Positions 24,819-34,030 of a stretch of 64,000 nt of DNA are shown one piece after another (the stretch's first letter is position 1; every line of letters begins with the position of its first letter). The notes under the pieces were generated by a model. It did not search any database. It was not told where the DNA came from and was given only the letters and a program-made list of their open reading frames with translations. This stretch comes from an uncultured Prevotellaceae bacterium (lineage in GTDB: Bacteria > Bacteroidota > Bacteroidia > Bacteroidales > Bacteroidaceae), in contig CAMWKZ010000006.1 of assembly GCA_947174945.1 (NCBI GenBank), forward strand, positions 20,479-84,478, given 5' to 3'. The position numbers and the translations under genes were made by a program.

Positions 24819-26626
24819 TATTCTTCGTACATCTTGTCAATTTCCGCCTTGTAGTTCTCGTTCAGCGCGCGACGGCGAATCTTCAGCGTGTTCGTCAGCT
24901 CGCCCTTCTCCATCGACAGGTGGTGAGGCAGCAGGGTAAAGCGCTTCACCTGCTCGTAGTGGGCCAGTTGCTGTTGCAGCGTGTCGATGCGCTCCTTCAT
25001 CATCTGGATAATCTTGGGGTTGGCACAGAGCTCCTCGCGGTTCTTAAAGGCGATGCCGTGTTCGCGGGCGTACTCCTCCAACAGCGGGTAAACGGGGATT
25101 ATCAGGGCCGACACGAACTTGCGCTGGTCGGCAATGACGGCAATCTGGTCGATAAACTTGTCGACCAGCAGCTTCGACTCAATCATCTGTGGTGCAATAT
25201 ACTTACCATTGGAGGTCTTGAACAGGTCTTTGATGCGCTCCTTTAGGAACAGCTCGCCGTCTTTTAGGTAGCCGGAATCGCCCGTCTTAAAGTAGCCGTC
25301 CTCTGTAAAGGCTGCCTTCGTCAGGTCTTCGCGGTTATAATATCCGCTCGTAATCGTCGGGCCTTTCAGCAGCACCTCGTCATTCTCGCCGATGCGGATG
25401 CTGAGGCCCTCGATGGGAATACCCACGCCACCCACGGTCCACGGCTTGCCATAATGGTTGCAGCTGACGGTGGCCAGCGACTCGGTCAGGCCGTAGCCCA
25501 CCAGCATGTTGATGCCGATGGAATGGACGAACTCTTCAACGTGGGTTGATACGGTGGCACCTGCCGTGGGGAAGAAGTGGGCGTTCTCTAATCCTAACTC
25601 TTTGCGGACTAATGAGAAGATGGTGCGGTTCAGCATCTCATACTCCAAGTGCAAGGCCATAGGCGGCTTCTTGCCTAAGCTGAGATACTCGATATTGTGC
25701 TTGCGGCCTACGGCCAGCGCATGGCGGAACAGCTTGCGCTGCAGGGCACCAGAGCGTTCTATCTTGTCCATCACGCCCATATAGACCTTTTCCCAGAAGC
25801 GTGGTACAGCCGACATACAGGTGGGATGGGTGTCGCGCATGGACTGCTGCACATCCTGTGGATGGGTATTGACTATTATCACAGCTCCCTCGCTCAGTGC
25901 AAGGATAGTCCATGCACGCTCAAAGATGTGGGTATAGGGCAGGAAGCTCATGATGCGGTCTTGTTCGCCCACAGGCACACACTTGTGGTTGGCCTCGAGG
26001 GCAGCATGGAACTGCCCGTGCGTTAGGATGACGCCCTTCGAGTCGCCTGTCGTGCCGCTGGTGTACAGGATGTTGGCGATGTCGTCGTAAGAGGCTTCTT
26101 GCTGCAACTGCTCCACTTCTGTCTTACGGGGCTCGTTCTCGCCTAACTTGAGGAAATCAGCGAAATAAATGGCATTGGGGTCGTGTGACGAGATACGCAC
26201 TAAGGGGTCGAAAACGATGATGCGCTCCAAAGTGGGGCAGAGGGAGACAACCCGGCGTGCCTTGTCGTACTGCTCCTGCTCGCCTACAAAGAGGAAGCGT
26301 ATCTTGGCGTCGTTCACCATAAACTGGATTTGCTGCTCTGACGAGGTGGCATAGAAGGGGATGGTTACTGCGCGGATGCCCCATGCACCGAAGTCGCACT
26401 CGATGTACTGCACCGAGTTCTGCGAGAAAATGCCAATGTTCTCCTGCGGCTTGACACCGAGGTTCAACAGGGCGTTAGACACCTGTCTTACGGTGGCCGA
26501 TACATGGTTCCACGACAATGATTTCCACTCTTTACCGCCAAAATCCTGATAGAGCAACATTTCGCGGTCACCATACTTCTTGGCCTGTTCGTGCACCAGC
26601 ACTGACATGTGGCAGTTTGTCTGCAT
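24818..26626 (-). CDS. Long-chain acyl-CoA synthetase (AMP-forming)
   Basis: The 602-residue AMP-binding enzyme activates fatty acids with ATP and CoA. Motifs are ILYTSGTTGDSKGVILTHG (P-loop), the substrate site FFPTAGATVSTHVEEF, VGYGLTESLATVSCN, DGYFKTGDSGYLKDGELF and the C-terminal hinge and lysine region RIKDLFKTSNGKYIAPQMIE. It resembles FadD/FAA1-type long-chain ligases. The open frame reaches 26659, but the predicted transcription start is near 26650, so the Met at 26626 (MQTNCHMSV) is the likely start. It is coupled to prfB downstream. Confidence 0.92.
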   Translation of the reverse strand: MQTNCHMSVLVHEQAKKYGDREMLLYQDFGGKEWKSLSWNHVSATVRQVSNALLNLGVKPQENIGIFSQNSVQYIECDFGAWGIRAVTIPFYATSSEQQIQFMVNDAKIRFLFVGEQEQYDKARRVVSLCPTLERIIVFDPLVRISSHDPNAIYFADFLKLGENEPRKTEVEQLQQEASYDDIANILYTSGTTGDSKGVILTHGQFHAALEANHKCVPVGEQDRIMSFLPYTHIFERAWTILALSEGAVIIVNTHPQDVQQSMRDTHPTCMSAVPRFWEKVYMGVMDKIERSGALQRKLFRHALAVGRKHNIEYLSLGKKPPMALHLEYEMLNRTIFSLVRKELGLENAHFFPTAGATVSTHVEEFVHSIGINMLVGYGLTESLATVSCNHYGKPWTVGGVGIPIEGLSIRIGENDEVLLKGPTITSGYYNREDLTKAAFTEDGYFKTGDSGYLKDGELFLKERIKDLFKTSNGKYIAPQMIESKLLVDKFIDQIAVIADQRKFVSALIIPVYPLLEEYAREHGIAFKNREELCANPKIIQMMKERIDTLQQQLAHYEQVKRFTLLPHHLSMEKGELTNTLKIRRRALNENYKAEIDKMYEE

Positions 26627-26656
26627 AAGCTCTTGTTTATTTATTATTAATAGGTG

Positions 26657-26688
26657 CAAAGGTACGAATAAGTGAGTGAAATACCAAA
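26657..26688 (-). promoter_or_regulatory. Promoter of the acyl-CoA synthetase/prfB operon
   Basis: -33 TTTG (26685-26688) and -7 TACCTTTG (26657-26664) are separated by 20 bases on the minus strand. The spacer is identical to that of the mnmG promoter at 18 of 20 positions, which the core consensus does not require. Confidence 0.8.
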
Positions 26689-26697
26689 TTTTTTTCC

Positions 26698-26705
26698 TAT
26701 CTTTG
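26698..26705 (+). promoter_or_regulatory. -7 element of the M20 peptidase gene
   Basis: TATCTTTG lies 8 bases before the ATG at 26714, so the transcript would begin almost at the start codon. No TTTG is found 19-21 bases upstream, where the sequence overlaps the divergent acyl-CoA synthetase promoter. Confidence 0.5.
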
Positions 26706-26713
26706 CACCGATT

Positions 26714-27778
26714 ATGAGCAGGAATCAGTATTTAGACGATGCCGTAGAGTTGCTGAGCAAACTCATTGGCACACCCTCTGTCAGCCGGGATGAAAGTCGG
26801 GCTGCAGACGTTTTGGTCGGTTTCATCGGTAAGTGGGGAATGCCTTGTCAGCGTATTGGCAACAATATTCTAATACAGGAGGCTCTGGACCCTGCGAAGC
26901 CTACTTTGCTACTGAATGCGCATATTGACACAGTGAAGCCCGTGGCTACATGGACGCGCGACCCGTTTACGCCCTCCATCGAAGGCGACCGCCTTTATGG
27001 ACTGGGGGCTAACGACTGTGGTGGAGGACTGGTGAGTTTGTTGCAGGTGTACAGAATATTGCGGGACAAAACCTTACCGCATAAGACAAACTGGAACTTG
27101 GTATATCTGGCTTCGTGCGAGGAGGAGGTGAGTGGGCAGAACGGCTTTTCATTGGCACTGCCCCAGTTACCGAAGATTGACGTGGCGATAGTGGGTGAAC
27201 CGACGGGTATGCAGCCAGCTATTGCCGAGAAGGGACTGATGGTGATTGACGGCATTGCACGCGGTAAGAGCGGTCATGCTGCCCGCAACGAGGGGGTGAA
27301 TGCCATTTATGAGGCTCTGGACGACCTGCTTTGGCTGCGTGACTACCGCTTTGAGAAGGAAAGTCCTTTGCTGGGCTCAACCAAGATGACGGTGACCGTC
27401 GTGCAGAGCGGTACGCAGCATAATGTGGTGCCTGACGAGTGTCGCTTTATTATTGACGTGCGTCCTAACGAGTATTATCAGAATGAGGAGTTGTTTGATT
27501 TCCTGCAAAAGCACATGAAGAAATGCGAACTGAAAGCACGCTCGTTCCGGCTGTCGTCGTCGCATATCCCTGTAGACAACCCGCTGGTGCAGCGTTGCAT
27601 CCAGATGGGGATGCAGCCCTTCGGGTCGCCAACCCTCAGCGACCAGGCGCTGATGCCCTTCTTGTCGCTGAAACTTGGTCCCGGTGAGTCAAGCCGCAGC
27701 CATAGTGCGGATGAGTATATCTGTCTTTCAGAGATAGCAGACGCTATCAATAAGTACGTTACCTTATTATCTGCCTAA
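26714..27778 (+). CDS. M20 family metallo-hydrolase, ArgE/DapE-like
   Basis: The 354-residue zinc hydrolase has the M20 metal-binding pattern: LLLNAHIDTVKP (His and Asp), LGANDCGGGLVSL (bridging Asp), ASCEEEVSGQNG (Glu-Glu, catalytic base) and VGEPTGMQPAIAEKG, with a final histidine in SRSHSADEYI. The dimerisation domain lies in the middle. In Bacteroidota this subfamily often acts on N-acetyl- or N-succinyl-ornithine or citrulline in arginine synthesis. No other arginine genes are near, so the substrate stays open. The frame begins 14 codons earlier, but the -7 box supports the ATG at 26714. It overlaps the convergent EnvC-like gene by 12 bases. Confidence 0.85.
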   Translation: MSRNQYLDDAVELLSKLIGTPSVSRDESRAADVLVGFIGKWGMPCQRIGNNILIQEALDPAKPTLLLNAHIDTVKPVATWTRDPFTPSIEGDRLYGLGANDCGGGLVSLLQVYRILRDKTLPHKTNWNLVYLASCEEEVSGQNGFSLALPQLPKIDVAIVGEPTGMQPAIAEKGLMVIDGIARGKSGHAARNEGVNAIYEALDDLLWLRDYRFEKESPLLGSTKMTVTVVQSGTQHNVVPDECRFIIDVRPNEYYQNEELFDFLQKHMKKCELKARSFRLSSSHIPVDNPLVQRCIQMGMQPFGSPTLSDQALMPFLSLKLGPGESSRSHSADEYICLSEIADAINKYVTLLSA

Positions 27779-29203
27779 CCAGCTTTCGGGGTTCAGCTTG
27801 GCTGTCTCGCGGCGTAACTGGAACTGCAGGATGTCGTCCTGTCCGATGCGCCCAAGTGCCTGACGGGTAGTAACCTTCTGGCCTCGACGGACGTTGACAC
27901 TGCTTAGGTTGCAGTAGACGGAGATGTAACTGCCGTGACGCACCATGACGACCATTGTGCCTCCGAAGCTGAATACGGCGCTTACCTCACCGTCGAAGAT
28001 ACTGCGTGCCTGTGCGCCTGCCTCGGCTTTGATGTTGATGCCTTTGTTGTCGAGCGTTACGTTATTCAGTCCCTCTACGTTGTACTGGCCGAAATGGCTG
28101 ACGATGCGGTAGGGGCCTGTGACGGGGATGGGCAGTCGTCCGCGGTTGCTCTCGAAGCTGCCACTGATGCGCATATCCTCCGTGGGTACGTTGAGCGGTT
28201 CTTCAGGCTCTTTGCGTACAGGTGACACTGCTTTGGGCTTGGTGTTCTCACGGGCCTCCTCGGTTTTTTTACGCTCAGTTGTCTTGCGCTCAGCAGCTTT
28301 TTGTTCGGCAGCCTTGCGCTCTGCCGCCCGCTTACGGGCTGCTTCTGCTTCGGCACGTCGCTTAGCCTCGGCAGCGGCACGTGCCTTTTGGCGAGCCACT
28401 TCCTCGGCTATTAGTCGGTCAATCTGGTCGTTCAGTGCCGCGTCTTTCTTCTTCTGCTGGGCAATAATTCCCTGTATAGCCTGCTGCTCTTTTTGCAGCG
28501 ATTTTACCACGTTCTGCTGTTCCGTCTGCTTGCCTTCCAAGGACTTCTGTTCTTCTTCGCCCTTGGCCAGTAGTTGAGCCTTCTGTTGTCTGGCTATGCT
28601 GATTTCTTGTAGCTTATCGTTGACGGCCTCCTGCTGAGCCTTAACCTCGTCACCCTGCACGTGTTGATAGGCAGCATATTCGCGCATAAAGCGAAGACGG
28701 CGGAACATCTGCGTGAGGTTGTCGGCACTGAAGATGAACATCAGCTGGTTTTGGCTGGACCTGTTGCGGTGCAGGTACCGCATCGACTTAACGTAACGCT
28801 GCTTGCACTTGTTGAGCTCGTCCTGTAACTGGTCCAGTTGCTGGCACATGTTCTCCAGTTCAATGTCAAGCATATCAATGTTGGTGCGGATGGTGTCAAT
28901 GGAACGGCGCTTGCCCTCAATCTCCGTATTGATGAGCATGAGGTTCTGCAGTCGCTTGCGTACATCCAGCTGGGTGGAGCGCAAGCGCTTTTCCTGTTCC
29001 TTGATTTGTTGCTGCAATTGCTGGCGCTGGTTCTGCAGCGCCTGTACAGATGTGGGTGCAGGGGCAGCCTGCTTATTGGTCTTACGATTACGGGGCTGTA
29101 CGGCGGCTTTCTTCACGGGTGTACGCTTCGTAGTGCGCTTCTGCTGCGCATACGGAGCCAGCGTGAAGGCCAGCATAAGCAGTATGGTACTGATACGCTT
29201 CAT
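27767..29203 (-). CDS. EnvC-like murein hydrolase activator (coiled coil + degenerate LytM)
   Basis: The 478-residue exported protein has a signal peptide (about 1-19), a basic linker, a long coiled coil (about 50-260, many Q/E/R/K heptads), an Ala/Lys/Arg/Glu-rich segment (265-325), and a C-terminal M23/LytM domain (about 355-475). Key zinc ligands of active M23 enzymes are altered: YCNLS replaces the usual Y-x-H-x-S and LQFQLRRE replaces HFEIR. It is therefore probably an activator of amidases, like E. coli EnvC, and not a peptidase. It is the last gene of the dut operon and should act in the periplasm during cell separation. Confidence 0.88.
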   Translation of the reverse strand: MKRISTILLMLAFTLAPYAQQKRTTKRTPVKKAAVQPRNRKTNKQAAPAPTSVQALQNQRQQLQQQIKEQEKRLRSTQLDVRKRLQNLMLINTEIEGKRRSIDTIRTNIDMLDIELENMCQQLDQLQDELNKCKQRYVKSMRYLHRNRSSQNQLMFIFSADNLTQMFRRLRFMREYAAYQHVQGDEVKAQQEAVNDKLQEISIARQQKAQLLAKGEEEQKSLEGKQTEQQNVVKSLQKEQQAIQGIIAQQKKKDAALNDQIDRLIAEEVARQKARAAAEAKRRAEAEAARKRAAERKAAEQKAAERKTTERKKTEEARENTKPKAVSPVRKEPEEPLNVPTEDMRISGSFESNRGRLPIPVTGPYRIVSHFGQYNVEGLNNVTLDNKGINIKAEAGAQARSIFDGEVSAVFSFGGTMVVMVRHGSYISVYCNLSSVNVRRGQKVTTRQALGRIGQDDILQFQLRRETAKLNPESWLGR

Positions 29204-29212
29204 TCCTGCCGA

Positions 29213-30139
29213 TTAGAGTGCCATGAAACGACGCAGGATTTCGTCAACCTCTACCTGACGATACTTGCCTGAGAGCGTAGTACGTGTTTCCCAGTTGTCT
29301 TCGTTGCCCATATAGTTGAGCATCATCTCAAACTTGAGGTCTTTCTTGGGGGTGTTGAACGTTATCTTGTGAGTCATGGGGAAGAACTTGGTCTCGTGCT
29401 TCTTGAAGTCCTCGTAGTCCCAGTTCAGCTGGTAGTTGCCACGATACTTGTCATCATACTTGATGTTAGCCATCTTCACCTGTGCCGACGAGCGGTCAGT
29501 CAGCCAGCGGTAGGACAGCTTGCCGCTCTCCATAGCCACCACGATATCGTCGTCGGCTCCAGCTTCAGCCGTAAAACTCTTGAGGTTGGCATCGGTCAGG
29601 TGGTTCTTGCCTGGCTGGAACAGCTCGTTCCAGAACAGCGCCTGCAGCACGTAGAAGTCGATGCCACTGGTGCGCAGGAACTCCAAGTGGCTGTAGGGCA
29701 CCTTCAGGTATTGCTTGTTGATGCGGTCGATTATCATCACGTATTCAGGGGTGAACTCCAGTCGGCCAGCCTCTACGAACCCGAAGGCCATCAGTTGCAG
29801 TCGGATGACATCGTCGCGCTTCATCCTGAGGTTGCCCGTCAGCGTCATCTGCTGGTTGCCGACCTCTACGGAGAATTTGATTTTCGAGGTAATGAAGCGG
29901 GCGTGCTGTGCATTGTCGTTTACCTGCTGCAAGAAAGCCTGCTGCTGGATAGAGTCTGGCAACTCTGTCGCTGCCTGCTGGGCATCAGCCGCTTTTTTCT
30001 TCTTGCCTTTTGAGGTGGTCTGCTCGCTCTTCTGCTTACCGTTACCTTTGCGTCCCAGCCCTTTTATCGAGCTACACGACGTTGCCAAGACCAGCGCTGC
30101 CATACAGGTGGTCAGTGTCAAGAAACGTGATGTTTTCAT
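29213..30139 (-). CDS. DUF4292 lipoprotein
   Basis: The 308-residue protein has a type II signal peptide with lipobox ATSC (cysteine at residue 22), then a Lys-rich linker, then a beta-rich domain. The latter matches DUF4292 (SKIKFSVEVGNQQMTLTGNLRMKRDDVIRLQLM, then GRLEFTPEYVMIIDRINKQYLKVPY). The fold recalls LolA/LolB-type lipoprotein carriers, so a role in lipoprotein or lipid transfer at the outer membrane is possible but unproven. It overlaps the TPR gene by four bases and lies nine bases before the EnvC-like gene. Confidence 0.8.
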   Translation of the reverse strand: MKTSRFLTLTTCMAALVLATSCSSIKGLGRKGNGKQKSEQTTSKGKKKKAADAQQAATELPDSIQQQAFLQQVNDNAQHARFITSKIKFSVEVGNQQMTLTGNLRMKRDDVIRLQLMAFGFVEAGRLEFTPEYVMIIDRINKQYLKVPYSHLEFLRTSGIDFYVLQALFWNELFQPGKNHLTDANLKSFTAEAGADDDIVVAMESGKLSYRWLTDRSSAQVKMANIKYDDKYRGNYQLNWDYEDFKKHETKFFPMTHKITFNTPKKDLKFEMMLNYMGNEDNWETRTTLSGKYRQVEVDEILRRFMAL

Positions 30140-31914
30140 TCTTTGAGATATTTTTTTAGTTTTATTTTTCTAATAAGCACCTGTTTGCGCTCGCCCGTGA
30201 TTTCCGAGCTGTCAGCGGCTTTGTCGAGAGCCATCTGCCATAGCGCCAGTGCCTTGTCGGTGTCTCCTACGTGATAGTATATGTCGCCAGCGTGCTCTAA
30301 GAGTACGGCAGACGAGTCGGTGTCGTTCTGTAATGTCTGGTCGATGTAGATGCGTGCCTCGCTGTACCGCTTCTGCATGAAAAGAATCCACGCGTAGGTG
30401 TCAAGATAGGTTGCGTTCTTGGGTTCGGCCTTGATAGTGCGGTACGACATCTGTTCGGCCTTGTCAAGCTCAAGCCCCTTGATGCTTAGGTAGTAGGCGT
30501 AGTTGTTCAGGCAACCGATGTTGTCGTCCTTCCATTGCAGGCAGGAGTCGTAGGCGGCAAACGCCTCGCGGTCCATGCCTTTCTGGTGCATGATGTCGCC
30601 CATGACGGCATAGAAGTCGCTAACGATGGCTGGGTCGCTTTCCTGAGTGATGACGCCAATGCCATTTTGGAAGGCATCGAGCGCATCGTCCAGCTGTTCC
30701 TTTTGGTAGTAAGCGATGCCTTGATAGTAATAGAACGCCATTTCATCGGGATTGTACTGGCGGGCATCGCGGCAGAGTTCGATAACGCGGTCGCGGTTGT
30801 TAGCCTGCCAAGCGTAGCTCACCAACTGCAAGCGGGCAGCCGCGTTGTCGGGGGCCAGTTGCAGGGCTTGCTCTAACACGGCTCCGATGCTGTCCGTCGG
30901 CATTTTCTTTAGGCTCATGTAGGTGGCGCAGAAAATAGCCAAGTCGGCATCGCTCTGCGGTTGTGAAAGCATTTGATGGAATAGGTTGAGCACCCTCGTA
31001 GAGTCACCGCCCGCCTGTTCGCTTTCGCCTATCACCTGCCGCATAAGTGTGATGCGGTCTTCTGTCGATGTTGACCCGTTCAACAAGATATGCTCCAGCG
31101 TGCGGTTAGCCGCCTGTGTCTGGTGCTGGTCGTTATAGTGGGCCAGCATGGCCATCAGGGCGTTGCGGTTGTTGGGGTCTTCGCGCAGAATGCTGTCGTA
31201 GATAGCCAGCGCCTTCTTCTTCTGCCCATTCACGTAGAGTGTGTTGGCATACAGGCAGCGGTAGTTGTTGTCGTTAGGATATTGGTCGGCCAGCTGCTTC
31301 ATCTCGCTGATGGCTGCCCGTTTGTCGCCTTTCCGAGTGTAGAATCCGCTCTTGGCGATTGACAGTCGCTCGGTCTTACCCTCGATGGTCTCCAGCCGGT
31401 CCAGCGTGCGGATGGCATTGTCGTAGTCTTGCTGCTGTTCGTAGAGCTGCACCAGCATTCCCAGCACATCGTCGCGGTCGTGGCTCTTGTCATACAGTTG
31501 CTCTAATACGTTGATGCTCTCGGCGTATTGCCGCTGGTTGATGTATATGTTGGCCAGCGTCTCCAGATAGGTCAGGTTGGCAGGCTCCAGCTCTACACAT
31601 CGCTTCATGTAGCTGAGCATCCGCTCTTTCTGCTTTAGCGCACCGTAGTATTGTGACAGATAGAAATAGGCTTCCGAGCGGGTGGAGTCCAGTTCTACGC
31701 AATGGCGTAGCAGGTCGAAGGCGGCATCGCTGTGCCCTTTCTCACGCTCGCAGATAGCCTCTAAGAACATCGCATCATACCTGTTTCTTTGAGCTTGATG
31801 ATTGGCCTGCGGAGCCAACATCGCCGACTGGCCTGAGACCATCAAGCCCCAGCCCATCATGAGGCCGAATAAAGCACTCCTTTTTATTGCGTTCCGAGTA
31901 ATCATAAAGCTCAA
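30136..31914 (-). CDS. Exported TPR-repeat protein
   Basis: The 592-residue protein has an N-terminal hydrophobic export signal (about 14-30, followed by QSAMLAPQ) and more than ten tetratricopeptide repeats (for example SEAYFYLSQYYGALKQKERML, LTYLETLANIYINQRQYAESI, ATYLDTYAWILFMQKRYSEA). TPR arrays bind partner proteins. It is the second gene after dut and overlaps the DUF4292 gene, so it probably works in the envelope with its operon partners. A start at residue 4 is also possible. No enzyme domain is visible. Confidence 0.85.
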   Translation of the reverse strand: MSFMITRNAIKRSALFGLMMGWGLMVSGQSAMLAPQANHQAQRNRYDAMFLEAICEREKGHSDAAFDLLRHCVELDSTRSEAYFYLSQYYGALKQKERMLSYMKRCVELEPANLTYLETLANIYINQRQYAESINVLEQLYDKSHDRDDVLGMLVQLYEQQQDYDNAIRTLDRLETIEGKTERLSIAKSGFYTRKGDKRAAISEMKQLADQYPNDNNYRCLYANTLYVNGQKKKALAIYDSILREDPNNRNALMAMLAHYNDQHQTQAANRTLEHILLNGSTSTEDRITLMRQVIGESEQAGGDSTRVLNLFHQMLSQPQSDADLAIFCATYMSLKKMPTDSIGAVLEQALQLAPDNAAARLQLVSYAWQANNRDRVIELCRDARQYNPDEMAFYYYQGIAYYQKEQLDDALDAFQNGIGVITQESDPAIVSDFYAVMGDIMHQKGMDREAFAAYDSCLQWKDDNIGCLNNYAYYLSIKGLELDKAEQMSYRTIKAEPKNATYLDTYAWILFMQKRYSEARIYIDQTLQNDTDSSAVLLEHAGDIYYHVGDTDKALALWQMALDKAADSSEITGERKQVLIRKIKLKKYLKE

Positions 31915-31924
31915 ACCTCAAAGT

Positions 31925-32362
31925 TCATCGCGTTCCCGTGTGTCCGTAGCCACCCTCGCCACGCTCCGTTTCGTCCAGCGTTTCCACTGTCACCAGCTCG
32001 GCCTGCTCGTAACGGGCAATGACCAGCTGGGCTATGCGCTCGCCGGCGTTGATGACGAAATCCTGCTGCGACAGGTTAATCAGTACCACGCTTATCTCGC
32101 CGCGATAGTCGGCATCGATAGTCCCGGGCGAGTTCAGCACCGTCAGCCCATGCTTCAGTGCCAGCCCACTGCGCGGACGTACCTGTGCCTCGTAGCCCTC
32201 GGGCAGCGCAATGTGCAAACCCGTCGGAATCAGACGGCGCTCCATCGGGTGCAGCGTGACAGGCTCGTCGATGTTAGCCCTCAAGTCCATGCCTGCACTT
32301 TGCGTCGTTGCGTATGCAGGCAGTTGTTGGTGTCCGCGGTTGACCACTTGTATCTTCACCAT
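31925..32362 (-). CDS. dut: dUTP diphosphatase
   Basis: The 145-residue trimeric dUTPase turns dUTP into dUMP and PPi. All five motifs are visible: [45 protein letters not shown] and the flexible C-terminal [10 protein letters not shown]. It is the first gene of the dut-TPR-DUF4292-EnvC unit and has a well-formed promoter. Length and motifs are normal for the family. Confidence 0.97.
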   Translation of the reverse strand: MVKIQVVNRGHQQLPAYATTQSAGMDLRANIDEPVTLHPMERRLIPTGLHIALPEGYEAQVRPRSGLALKHGLTVLNSPGTIDADYRGEISVVLINLSQQDFVINAGERIAQLVIARYEQAELVTVETLDETERGEGGYGHTGTR

Positions 32363-32384
32363 ACTTGTCTTATTATTGATTGCG

Positions 32385-32416
32385 CAAAGATACTCATTTT
32401 TTTGTTACAGACCAAA
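32385..32416 (-). promoter_or_regulatory. Promoter of the dut operon (TTTG-N20-TATCTTTG)
   Basis: -33 TTTG (32413-32416) and -7 TATCTTTG (32385-32392) are separated by 20 bases on the minus strand, about 22 bases before the dut ATG. Confidence 0.75.
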
Positions 32417-32477
32417 TTTCCGCCCGATTATTACATCTTTTTTACTATAAGCGGGGCCTAACCGTAGCGAGATGAGG

Positions 32478-32593
32478 TGAAAGAGCCAGTCTTACCCTTG
32501 GAAAGAACCGTTCTTTCCACGAGTAAGAGCCGTTCTTTCCGGGGGTAGGAACGGTTCTTTCCAAGGGTAGGCTCCGTTCCTTCCGAGAGTGGG
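32478..32593. repeat. Palindromic repeat element B, copy 2
   Basis: The segment is built from repeated GGAAAGAACGG/CCGTTCTTTCC units. It contains a perfect 21-bp inverted repeat (32493-32513 and 32549-32569) around a smaller one (GGAAAGAA/TTCTTTCC near 32500-32518). It shares the TGGAAAGA-CCGTTCTTTCCACGAGTAAGA core with copy 1 at 22944-23009. Here it lies between divergent genes (dut and the dGTPase gene), so it cannot be a simple terminator. With the two flanking promoters it accounts for the intergenic stretch 32363-32685. Confidence 0.8.
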
Positions 32594-32648
32594 CAATGAT
32601 GCGCCATAGCGCAAAGACCGTTTGGGGCGTAAGATTCCATGCTGGTTT

Positions 32649-32680
32649 TTTGGTTTTCCCGCACTTTTGTAGTAATTTTG
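32649..32680 (+). promoter_or_regulatory. Promoter of the dGTPase-like gene (TTTG-N20-TAATTTTG)
   Basis: TTTG 32649-32652 and TAATTTTG 32673-32680 have a 20-base gap. The -7 box ends five bases before the first of two adjacent ATG codons, so the transcript is predicted to be leaderless or nearly so. Confidence 0.75.
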
Positions 32681-32685
32681 CACCC

Positions 32686-34029
32686 ATGATGAACTGGAAT
32701 CAACTGATATCGAACAAGCGGCTGGGACAGGAGCACCGCCACACGGAGCGACACGACGACCGCACGGAGTTTAAGCGCGACTACGACCGGCTGATATTCT
32801 CGGCTCCGTTTCGCCGGTTGCAGAACAAGACGCAGGTGTTCCCTCTACCGGGAAGCATCTTTGTCCACAACCGTCTGACCCACTCGCTCGAGGTGGCCAG
32901 CGTCGGAATGTCGCTGGGCAACGACGTGGCGCAGCGCATCATGCAGGAGAAGCGGCCAGAGTTGCAGGGCACCATGTTCGAGCAGATAGGGCAGATTGTG
33001 GCTACGGCCTGTCTGGCTCACGACTTGGGCAATCCGCCCTTTGGCCATTCGGGCGAGAAAGCCATCCAGACGTTCTTCACCGAGGGGGCTGGTCATGCGC
33101 TGAAATCGCAGGTTTCAACGGCATTTTGGGATGACATCACCCGCTTCGAGGGTAATGCCAATGCCTTCCGACTGCTGACCCACCAGTTCAAGGGTCGTCG
33201 CGCCGGAGGCTTTGTCATGACCTACTCCACACTGGCCAGCATCGTGAAGTACCCTTATGCCTCGTCGGCAGCCAGCAAGAAGGGCAAGTTCGGATTCTTC
33301 CAGAGTGAGCAGGAATATTACCAGCGCATTGCCGATGAAACAGGCATTATTTGTAAGTCGAAGCCCGGCGAACCGCTGCGCTATGCACGCCATCCACTGG
33401 TGTACTTGGTGGAGGCTGCCGATGATATCTGCTACGAAATCATGGACTTGGAGGATGCCCATAAGCTGAAAATCTTGTCATACGAGGAGACGGAACGGCT
33501 GTTGCTGGGATTCTTCGACGAGGAAAATCGCGAGAAGATTCGCCGGCGCATCACCGATGAAGAACTGCAAGACCCCAACGAGAAGGTGGTCTATATGCGT
33601 GCTTGCGTCATTGGCAAGCTGGAAAACGAGTGCGTCAACACCTTTATTGAGCATGAGGACGAGATTCTGAGCGGTACTTTTGAGGGTTCGCTGATAGAAC
33701 ACATCAACGAGCAGCAGCGCGATGCCTATAAGCGTTGTGCCGAGCTATCGGTAAAGCGCATCTATCGGAGCCGCCCTGTACTTGACGTGGAACTATCGGG
33801 TTACAAAATCATGGCGACGCTAATGGAGCAGATGACGGAGGCGGTGATGTACCCCAATCGCTACTATTCGCAGCAGCTGATTGACCGAGTGAGTTCACAG
33901 TACGATATTAGTGCCGACGACTTGGAGACACGACTGATGGCTGTCATCGACTATATAGCCGGCATGACGGACATCTATGCGCTGGACGTTTACCAGAAAA
34001 TCAATGGTATCTCACTGCCAATAGTCTGA
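32686..34029 (+). CDS. dgt: dGTP triphosphohydrolase-like HD protein
   Basis: The 447-residue protein has the HD metal-binding pattern of dNTPases: RLTHSLEVASVG, ATACLAHDLGNPPFGHSGEKAI (the HD pair) and YLVEAADDICYEIMDLEDAHKL. The N-terminal QEHRHTERHDDRTEFKRDYDRLIFSAPFRRLQNKTQVF is also typical. It hydrolyses dGTP or other dNTPs to nucleoside and triphosphate, which affects the nucleotide pool, and it lies next to dut. The frame extends 30 codons upstream, but the promoter places the start at the double Met (32686 or 32689). It converges on the next gene with one base between. Confidence 0.9.
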   Translation: MMNWNQLISNKRLGQEHRHTERHDDRTEFKRDYDRLIFSAPFRRLQNKTQVFPLPGSIFVHNRLTHSLEVASVGMSLGNDVAQRIMQEKRPELQGTMFEQIGQIVATACLAHDLGNPPFGHSGEKAIQTFFTEGAGHALKSQVSTAFWDDITRFEGNANAFRLLTHQFKGRRAGGFVMTYSTLASIVKYPYASSAASKKGKFGFFQSEQEYYQRIADETGIICKSKPGEPLRYARHPLVYLVEAADDICYEIMDLEDAHKLKILSYEETERLLLGFFDEENREKIRRRITDEELQDPNEKVVYMRACVIGKLENECVNTFIEHEDEILSGTFEGSLIEHINEQQRDAYKRCAELSVKRIYRSRPVLDVELSGYKIMATLMEQMTEAVMYPNRYYSQQLIDRVSSQYDISADDLETRLMAVIDYIAGMTDIYALDVYQKINGISLPIV

Positions 34030-34030
34030 T

